From Chloroflexota bacterium (lineage in GTDB: Bacteria; Chloroflexota; Dehalococcoidia; Dehalococcoidales; UBA2162), in the NCBI GenBank assembly GCA_016193545.1, contig JACPSA010000004.1:1-10587 (forward strand): a DNA stretch of 10,587 bases. Direction: 5' to 3'. Made by a program: the position numbers and the translations under genes. Below are positions 6,294 through 10,587 of the stretch, in pieces. Position 1 is the first letter of the stretch. Every line of letters begins with the position of its first letter. The notes beneath the pieces were generated by a model that was not told where the DNA came from, made no database searches, and saw nothing but the letters and a program-made list of their open reading frames with translations.

Positions 6294-7505
6294 ATGTTGC
6301 TAAAATTATCCAGATTACTGCCGCTACCTGTTACTTTCAGGATTGGCTTAGTATTTGTCCTTCTAGCAATCGCCTTTCCAGTCCTGACCGCGGTGCCTGC
6401 CGCGGCAGCCGTACCAATCACAGTTATGACACGAAACCTCTACTTTGGCGCTGACCTGAGCCCCGTAATAGCTTCACCAACTCCCGCCAATGTAGAAGCA
6501 ACCTTCACCAAAGTCAACACTACCGACTTTCCGGCACGGGCGGGAGTGCTTGCCGACGAGATTGCTGCGGCGCATCCACACCTTATCGGTCTGCAGGAAG
6601 CCGTCCTGTGGCGCACTCAGACTCCGGGAGATATACTGTCAGGTAACACCACACCGAATGCTACCGTCATTGCCTATGATTTTGTCCAGATTCTGCTCGA
6701 TAAATTAGCTCTCTTGGGGCTGACCTATACTCCCGTTTCCACGGTGACGGAGTTTGATGTGGAGCTTCCAGGCATAGGCAGAGACATCCGGTTAACCGAC
6801 CGGGATGTGATTCTTGCCTGGACAAACCCCCCTGTCTCCACTTTCTCGCTATCAAACAATCAAACGGGTAACTTTACTAATGCCGGGGTTCTTGTCTTCC
6901 CCATTGGCCCAGTTACCGTGAAAAGAGGCTGGGCATCTGTGGATGTCACCATGAGTACTGGGAGCTTCCGCTTTATTACGACACACCTTGAGTCATTTTC
7001 ATCGCTGTTCCCCGGTATTCAGGAGCTGCAGGGAGACGAGCTCCTGGCTGGTCCGGCCAATACCATCCTGCCGGTTATCCTGGTTGGTGACCTGAATTCA
7101 GCAGCAGCAGGGTCCGGTTTCGCAACACCGACATACGGAAATATCATCGCCGCTGGCTTCAGCGATGCGTGGAGCACCGCTAATCCGGGTGTTTCCGGTT
7201 TCACCTGGGGCCAAGCCGAGCTATTGGACAACGCCTCATCCCTGTTGAGTGCCCGCATTGATTTTGTCCTCTTCCGTGGGACCTTCATCATCACCATGGC
7301 ATCACGTGTGGGCGATGCGCCATTACCAATCACTGCCACGGTGAAATGGCCCTCGGACCATGCCGGAATAGTTGTCGCCATTGACACCATTCTCATTCCT
7401 GAATTTCCAACCATCATTTCCGGCGTAGCCGTTGCCGGAATCTGCTTTGTTATTTTCTACTTGATGAGGAGACACAAAAACAAACTTCTTTTTGGTAGAA
7501 CTTAA
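6294..7505 (+). CDS. Secreted, membrane-anchored endonuclease/exonuclease/phosphatase-fold protein
   Basis: The 403-residue product has a signal peptide (about 1-39, basic start, hydrophobic core, then AVPAAAA). An EEP fold follows with its catalytic landmarks: N48 (TRNLYFG), E102 (IGLQEA), H231 (THLES), D265 and N267 (GDLNS), D323 (RIDFV), and D355-H356 (SDH). This superfamily covers nucleases, sphingomyelinases and phosphoesterases, all cleaving phosphodiester or phosphomonoester bonds with a divalent metal; the substrate cannot be chosen here. The tail reads PEFP (369-372), a membrane helix (about 374-391), then RRHKNK, like a PEF-CTERM-type sorting tail or a simple anchor that keeps the enzyme outside. 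I choose the ATG at 6294 over an in-frame TTG at 6282 because the GGAGG at 6284-6288 sits ideally for the ATG and would overlap the TTG. It is 87 bp after the amidohydrolase and convergent with the next gene. No terminator is visible in the 30-bp gap. Confidence 0.85.
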   Translation: MLLKLSRLLPLPVTFRIGLVFVLLAIAFPVLTAVPAAAAVPITVMTRNLYFGADLSPVIASPTPANVEATFTKVNTTDFPARAGVLADEIAAAHPHLIGLQEAVLWRTQTPGDILSGNTTPNATVIAYDFVQILLDKLALLGLTYTPVSTVTEFDVELPGIGRDIRLTDRDVILAWTNPPVSTFSLSNNQTGNFTNAGVLVFPIGPVTVKRGWASVDVTMSTGSFRFITTHLESFSSLFPGIQELQGDELLAGPANTILPVILVGDLNSAAAGSGFATPTYGNIIAAGFSDAWSTANPGVSGFTWGQAELLDNASSLLSARIDFVLFRGTFIITMASRVGDAPLPITATVKWPSDHAGIVVAIDTILIPEFPTIISGVAVAGICFVIFYLMRRHKNKLLFGRT

Positions 7506-7535
7506 AGCTCCGGCTCTGCAAAGTAAACTCAGCCA

Positions 7536-9623
7536 TTAGCCAGCGTTGAGCAAACTCAGCATTGTATCTATATCAGTCGTCGGCAACTGGCAATTATAGT
7601 TAAGACAGACATAGGCAGTTGCTTTATCATCGATACTCACCTGCTGCCCGGTAAACGGGGCGATACTCTTAAACTCAGCCGAGCCAGGCCCTACTGGAAG
7701 AAAGAGCACCACCTTATTCGGTATGAATCTCCGGGCTATTGCCTGTAGCATCTCTCTTGTATCGCTGGCTCGCCAGTCACCGGCAATAACCACCTCATAA
7801 GAAGGCCCCACGGCAAAGTCCACGGCAATCATTAACTGGGTATGGGCTGATGGTGATTGCCTGACCCCCTGGGAAAAAGCACGGCCTATCTTAGCCGCCT
7901 TCTCTTCTAAATCAGAGTTAGCCGTTATCCGTCCCAGACGGAGCAGGTTCAACATGGCTACCGAATTTCCTGAGGGCGCGGCTCCATCGTAGACCTCTTT
8001 CTGACGCAAAAGAAGTTCCTCCCCATCGTCCGAGGTAAAATAAAATCCGCTGTTTTTATCATCCCAGAAATGTTTTATCATCTGGTTATTGAATTCTATT
8101 GCCCTCTTCAGATAACTCACCTTGAACGTGGTCTCATACAACTCAAGCATTCCTTGAATCAGAAAGGCATAGTCATCAAGGTGAGCCGGCAAGGCGGCTT
8201 CGCCATCCCGGTAACGGTGCAGAAGCCGTCCATCGGGAGCAAGCATGTTGTTAAGGACAAAGTCGACGGCACGTTCGGCAGCATCAGCATAGCGGGGTTC
8301 GTTAAAAACCCGTGCCCCTTTCGCCAGAGCAGAGACCATCAGACCATTCCAGTCAGTCAAGATTTTGTCGTCTTTATGGGGATGAACACGCTTATCACGG
8401 CAAGCCAGCAGCACCCGCCGCATCGATTCCCAACGCTCTCTTAGTTCAGGCACCGTCATACTAAAGTCTGAGGCTATTTCCTCCACCGGCCGGGTCAGAT
8501 GGGGAATATTTCTTCCTGGTTTTCCATCAGCCACTTCATCCGTAAAGTTGCCGTTCTCCCGGATATTAAACACCTTGATAAACATGTTCGCCTGGTCTAG
8601 AGCGAGTACTCTTTTGATTTCCTCAAGCGTCCATAGATAGTACTTCCCTTCCTCACCTTCACTGTCAGCGTCTTCCGCCGAGTAGAACCCTCCTTCTGGC
8701 GAAGTCATATCCCGCGAGACGTATGTGAAAATCTCGTGCGCTGTTCGGGCGTATTCCTCCTTGCCGGTTGCCTGGTAAGTCTCGATGTATGCCGTTGCCA
8801 ACAATGCCTGGTCGTAGAGCATCTTCTCAAAATGGGGCACCAGCCAGCGCCGGTCTGTGGAATAGCGATGGAAGCCGAAGCCAACATGGTCATGGATTCC
8901 GCCACGCCGCATCGCCTGAAGCGTTTTTTCGACCATAGCTGAAGCTTTCTTATCACCGTCCCGTCTCCAATAGCGCAGCAAAAAGAGCAGGTTATGCGGA
9001 GTCGGAAATTTCGGCGATATGCCAAAGCCACCATAGTCGTTATCAAACTGGTTGCTGAGTTGCTGGTAAGCAAGACGGAGTTCGGGTTCGCCCAGTTCTG
9101 CACCGGGTGCCAGCCGTGATGCTTCCTGCAGAGCCACGGTAATTTGCCTCGCCGAGCTCAGGATTTCGTCCTGCCGTGTCGTCCAGAGTTCTTTGATACG
9201 CGGTATAAGGTCTACCAGTCCAACTCGTCCGAACCTTGTCTCCTTTGGAATGTACGTCGCCGCAAAGAAGGGCTGTTTATCGGAGGTCATCATAATAGTC
9301 AGAGGCCAGCCTCCGCTACCCGTCATCGCCTGACAGACTGCCATATAGAGCCGGTCGATATCAGGGCGTTCCTCTCGGTCTACTTTTATGGAAATAAAGA
9401 CATCGTTGAGTAGTCCGCTTACCCAGGCGTCTTGAAACGACTCATGCGCCATTACATGGCACCAATGGCAGGTCGAGTATCCAATCGACAGGAAGATAGG
9501 CTTCTTTTCTTTCCTGGCCTTCTCAAATGCCTCCGAGCCCCATGGATACCAGTCGACAGGATTGTCAGCGTGCTGCAGCAGGTAGGGACTCTTTTCATAA
9601 GACAGCCTGTTTTTGTCAGTCAT
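7536..9623 (-). CDS. DUF255 thioredoxin-domain protein (YyaL / spermatogenesis-associated protein 20 family)
   Basis: The 695-residue product matches the family's usual size and plan. The N-terminal thioredoxin-like domain (about 1-165) contains the family signature KSPYLLQHADNPVDWYPWG and a CHWC motif (C52, C55). It is followed by an (alpha/alpha)6-barrel, six-hairpin-glycosidase-like region (about 190-530) with HFEKMLYDQALLATAY, EDADSEGEEGKYYLW and DWNGLMVSALAKGA. The C-terminus keeps the YVCLNYNCQLP cysteine pair. No signal peptide is seen, so it is probably cytoplasmic. The biochemical role of the family is not established; a redox or sugar-modifying activity is often guessed. The ATG at 9623 has AAGGA about 8 nt upstream on its strand. 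The gene is divergent from the toxin-antitoxin pair and convergent with the EEP gene, so it is probably a single-gene unit. Confidence 0.92.
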   Translation of the reverse strand: MTDKNRLSYEKSPYLLQHADNPVDWYPWGSEAFEKARKEKKPIFLSIGYSTCHWCHVMAHESFQDAWVSGLLNDVFISIKVDREERPDIDRLYMAVCQAMTGSGGWPLTIMMTSDKQPFFAATYIPKETRFGRVGLVDLIPRIKELWTTRQDEILSSARQITVALQEASRLAPGAELGEPELRLAYQQLSNQFDNDYGGFGISPKFPTPHNLLFLLRYWRRDGDKKASAMVEKTLQAMRRGGIHDHVGFGFHRYSTDRRWLVPHFEKMLYDQALLATAYIETYQATGKEEYARTAHEIFTYVSRDMTSPEGGFYSAEDADSEGEEGKYYLWTLEEIKRVLALDQANMFIKVFNIRENGNFTDEVADGKPGRNIPHLTRPVEEIASDFSMTVPELRERWESMRRVLLACRDKRVHPHKDDKILTDWNGLMVSALAKGARVFNEPRYADAAERAVDFVLNNMLAPDGRLLHRYRDGEAALPAHLDDYAFLIQGMLELYETTFKVSYLKRAIEFNNQMIKHFWDDKNSGFYFTSDDGEELLLRQKEVYDGAAPSGNSVAMLNLLRLGRITANSDLEEKAAKIGRAFSQGVRQSPSAHTQLMIAVDFAVGPSYEVVIAGDWRASDTREMLQAIARRFIPNKVVLFLPVGPGSAEFKSIAPFTGQQVSIDDKATAYVCLNYNCQLPTTDIDTMLSLLNAG

Positions 9624-9636
9624 TTCGAGTCCTTAC

Positions 9637-9700
9637 TGGACAGTTCTCGAACTCTTGCTTCAGAATAATCGACTGATTCCAAATATACAGCAGATGCTGG
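9637..9700. repeat. Imperfect 64-bp direct repeat, left copy, with AGTTC-N2-GAACT dyad
   Basis: Ungapped alignment with 10343-10406 gives 44 identities in 64 positions. Conserved blocks are TGGACAGTTC, CGAACT, CTGATTCC and GCTGG. The dyad AGTTCTCGAACT is at 9642-9653. The two copies bracket the toxin-antitoxin pair in the same orientation. This copy overlaps the leader and promoter region of the DUF255 gene. Origin unknown; possibly copies of an intergenic repeat family. Confidence 0.6.
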
Positions 9701-9710
9701 TTTCACGCAA
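9682..9710 (-). promoter_or_regulatory. Putative promoter of the DUF255 gene
   Basis: On the minus strand TTGCGT (9710-9705) and TATATT (9687-9682) are separated by 17 bp. The -10 matches consensus in 5 of 6 positions, the -35 in only 3. Transcription would start near 9675, giving a leader of about 50 nt that contains the AGTTCTCGAACT dyad at 9642-9653. The call rests on consensus only. Confidence 0.4.
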
Positions 9711-9713
9711 TAA

Positions 9714-9742
9714 TTGATTACCCCATACTAGTATGATAAAAT
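9714..9742 (+). promoter_or_regulatory. Toxin-antitoxin promoter with embedded palindromic operator
   Basis: TTGATT (9714-9719) and TAAAAT (9737-9742) are spaced by exactly 17 bp. Inside the spacer lies the perfect 12-bp palindrome CATACTAGTATG (9724-9735). Ribbon-helix-helix antitoxins bind such short palindromes and repress their own operon, alone or with the toxin, so this is the probable autoregulatory operator. A bound dimer would occlude RNA polymerase. The role is inferred from position and symmetry. Confidence 0.6.
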
Positions 9743-9761
9743 GTAATACCAGGAGGCTACG

Positions 9762-10004
9762 ATGAGCAAAGAAAAGATTGCTATTACTCTGGACAAACAG
9801 TCAATTGGTGAACTGGATAGGCTGGTTGAGGAAAACGTCTTTCAGAACCGCAGCCAGGCTATTCAAGAAGCGGTTAGTGAAAAACTGCAGCGTTTGAAAA
9901 AGACCCGTTTGGCGAAAGAATGCACCAAGCTTGACCCGGCGTTTGAAAGGGCGATTTCTGACGAAGGATTAACTGAGGATGCTAAACAGTGGCCCGAATA
10001 TTAA
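9762..10004 (+). CDS. Ribbon-helix-helix antitoxin of a MazEF-type toxin-antitoxin pair
   Basis: The 80-residue protein has the ribbon-helix-helix fold: a beta-strand KIAITLD (5-11), helix A (SIGELDRLVEENVF), the NRSQAIQEAV turn and helix B (about 32-45), then a basic stretch LQRLKKTRLAKE. Two monomers pair their strands to contact the major groove. The acidic C-terminal tail (about 55-80) is where antitoxins of this type wrap around and block the MazF toxin. AGGAGG (9751-9756) sits 5 nt before the ATG. The gene overlaps the toxin start by 16 nt, so translation is coupled. It probably represses its own promoter through the palindrome at 9724-9735. Function as antitoxin is inferred from the fold plus the adjacent toxin; CopG/MazE subtype is not resolved. 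Confidence 0.88.
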   Translation: MSKEKIAITLDKQSIGELDRLVEENVFQNRSQAIQEAVSEKLQRLKKTRLAKECTKLDPAFERAISDEGLTEDAKQWPEY

Positions 10005-10324
10005 GAGGTGAGATTCGATGGGCTGATTTGAGCCCTGCACGAGGTCATGAGCAGACTGGCTTGCGTCCCGTACTGATACTCAGTCATGATGTCTTCAATG
10101 AACGTTCCGGAACTGTTATAGTTACTGCAATTACTAGCCAACCGCAAAAGGCTGGTTTTCCCTTAACTCTTGAGTTAAAAACCGGAGATTTACCAAGGCG
10201 CTCATGGGCTAAAATCAGTCAAATCAGAACACTGTCCACCGAGAAGGTTGGCAAGCTGATTGGTCAACTATCTCAAGAGGAATTGACTCAAGTTATTGAA
10301 GGATTGAATGAAATCATAGCATAA
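9989..10324 (+). CDS. MazF/PemK-type toxin, predicted mRNA interferase
   Basis: The 111-residue product matches the MazF/PemK family, ribosome-independent endoribonucleases that cut mRNA at short sequence motifs and arrest growth unless bound by the antitoxin. Family landmarks are RGEIRWADL (6-14), GLRPVLILS (24-32, with R26), FNERSGTVIVTAITS (36-50, with T49) and LPRRSWAKISQIRTLS (68-83). R26 and T49 correspond to the catalytic Arg and Thr described for Bacillus MazF, so the toxin should be active. The start is a GTG at 9989, with GAGG (9975-9978) upstream inside the antitoxin gene. The 16-nt overlap puts toxin translation behind antitoxin translation. The cleavage motif cannot be predicted from sequence. 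Family assignment is firm. Confidence 0.93.
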   Translation: MARILRGEIRWADLSPARGHEQTGLRPVLILSHDVFNERSGTVIVTAITSQPQKAGFPLTLELKTGDLPRRSWAKISQIRTLSTEKVGKLIGQLSQEELTQVIEGLNEIIA

Positions 10325-10342
10325 ACATGTTCTGATATTCTG

Positions 10343-10406
10343 TGGACAGTTCCCGAACTTCTATTTGAAAAGAAGGGGCTGATTCCGGCGGTGCAGTAGT
10401 CGCTGG
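10343..10406. repeat. Imperfect 64-bp direct repeat, right copy, with AGTTC-N2-GAACT dyad
   Basis: This is the partner of 9637-9700, with 44 of 64 positions identical and no gaps. Its dyad is AGTTCCCGAACT (10348-10359): the two arms are conserved, and one of the two spacer bases differs. It starts 18 bp after the toxin stop codon and ends 15 bp before the terminator stem. No coding potential is seen in it. Confidence 0.6.
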
Positions 10407-10421
10407 TCTCCTATTCTCTAG

Positions 10422-10455
10422 ACCGAGAGAATTAACCGTTCTCTCGGTTTCCTTT
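10422..10455 (+). terminator. Rho-independent terminator after the toxin-antitoxin operon
   Basis: ACCGAGAGAA (10422-10431) pairs perfectly with TTCTCTCGGT (10439-10448) around a 7-nt loop, followed by TTCCTTTTT. This is a 10-bp stem plus U-rich tail, a good intrinsic terminator on the plus strand. A weaker alternative stem, GGTCT (10405-10409) with AGACC (10420-10424), shares three bases with the left arm, but no leader gene suggests true attenuation. Confidence 0.85.
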
Positions 10456-10489
10456 TTACCTATGGGCTAAAGGCTATCAACAGATATTG

Positions 10490-10495
10490 TATAAT
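10490..10495 (+). promoter_or_regulatory. Putative -10 box for the right-edge gene
   Basis: A perfect TATAAT lies 29 bp upstream of the start codon at 10524, between the terminator and the gene. No convincing -35 is found 16-18 bp upstream. Transcription would start near 10502, giving a leader of about 22 nt that includes the ribosome binding site. Together with the upstream terminator this marks a new transcription unit. Confidence 0.45.
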
Positions 10496-10523
10496 ATTAA
10501 TAACGTCCACATAGGAGGCATTT

Positions 10524-10587
10524 TTGGTTAACGAATTAATGAAGTACGCCAAGAAACCAGAGACCCCTCTTCAAATCCTACAAGCAG
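10524..10587 (+). CDS. Start of an unidentified gene, cut by the right edge
   Basis: A TTG at 10524, placed 5 nt after GGAGG (10514-10518), opens a frame that runs to the window end without a stop. It reads (M)VNELMKYAKKPETPLQILQA. An in-frame ATG at 10539 is possible but sits about 20 nt from the ribosome binding site, so the TTG is preferred. With only 21 codons I cannot recognise the family; the segment looks soluble and helical. It is separated from the toxin-antitoxin pair by the terminator and has its own TATAAT, so it is a separate unit. Confidence 0.55.
   Translation, partial: MVNELMKYAKKPETPLQILQA

Noticed and set aside
9642..9653. LexA/SOS box
   Set aside because: The arms are AGTTC-N2-GAACT, whereas the Gram-positive-type LexA box is GAAC-N4-GTTC; order and spacing do not fit.
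9637..10406. Flanking 64-bp repeats as the terminal inverted repeats of one transposon carrying the toxin-antitoxin pair
   Set aside because: The copies are in direct orientation and no transposase lies between them, so a classical transposon is not supported.
10401..10460. Attenuator or riboswitch (T-box-like) before the right-edge gene
   Set aside because: Only one strong terminator stem and a weak 5-bp competing stem are visible, no conserved riboswitch core is recognised, and a TATAAT lies downstream of the terminator, so the gene need not be read through it.

Overview
The window looks bacterial, most likely Chloroflexota and probably Dehalococcoidia. This is an inference from style: a lipobox followed by a long Ala/Pro/Thr linker on the solute-binding protein, strong AGGAGG-type ribosome binding sites, TTG and GTG starts, mid-range GC, and an orphan peptide-type ABC importer next to Amidohydro_2 hydrolases. 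No rRNA, tRNA or housekeeping gene is present to fix the taxonomy, so it stays tentative.

Layout. Positions 1-952 (minus strand, running off the left edge) encode a zinc-ribbon DDE transposase of IS6/IS240-like type; its element seems to end near 1019. Just inside that edge lies an outward TTGACA, placed exactly 17 bp from a TATAAA belonging to the neighbouring DNA, so the IS may drive the next genes through a hybrid promoter. Next is a perfect 79-bp tandem duplication (1070-1227) of the ribosome binding site, start codon and signal-peptide start of the solute-binding lipoprotein gene (1177-3012). A hairpin and a second copy of a 28-bp repeat separate this gene from a DppC/OppC-type permease (3199-4143). 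Two tandem paralogous Amidohydro_2 hydrolases/decarboxylases follow on the same strand (4207-5190 and 5223-6206, about 70% identical by hand alignment). Together these four genes look like an uptake-and-catabolism cluster, but the partner permease (DppB) and the ATPases (DppD/F) are not here.

Next comes a secreted endonuclease/exonuclease/phosphatase-fold protein (6294-7505) with a signal peptide and a C-terminal PEFP-plus-membrane-anchor tail. It is convergent with a DUF255/YyaL (spermatogenesis-associated protein 20-like) thioredoxin-domain protein (7536-9623, minus).

The right end holds a type II toxin-antitoxin pair: a ribbon-helix-helix antitoxin (9762-10004) overlapping a MazF/PemK-type toxin (9989-10324). 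A perfect 12-bp palindrome in the promoter spacer is a likely autoregulatory operator. The pair is bracketed by two imperfect 64-bp direct repeats, each with an AGTTC-N2-GAACT dyad. A strong intrinsic terminator (10422-10455) and the first codons of another gene (from 10524) close the window.

I see no clear new multi-gene system. The items most worth a second look are the IS/promoter junction, the 79-bp duplication, the repeat pair around the solute-binding gene, and the repeats bracketing the toxin-antitoxin pair.
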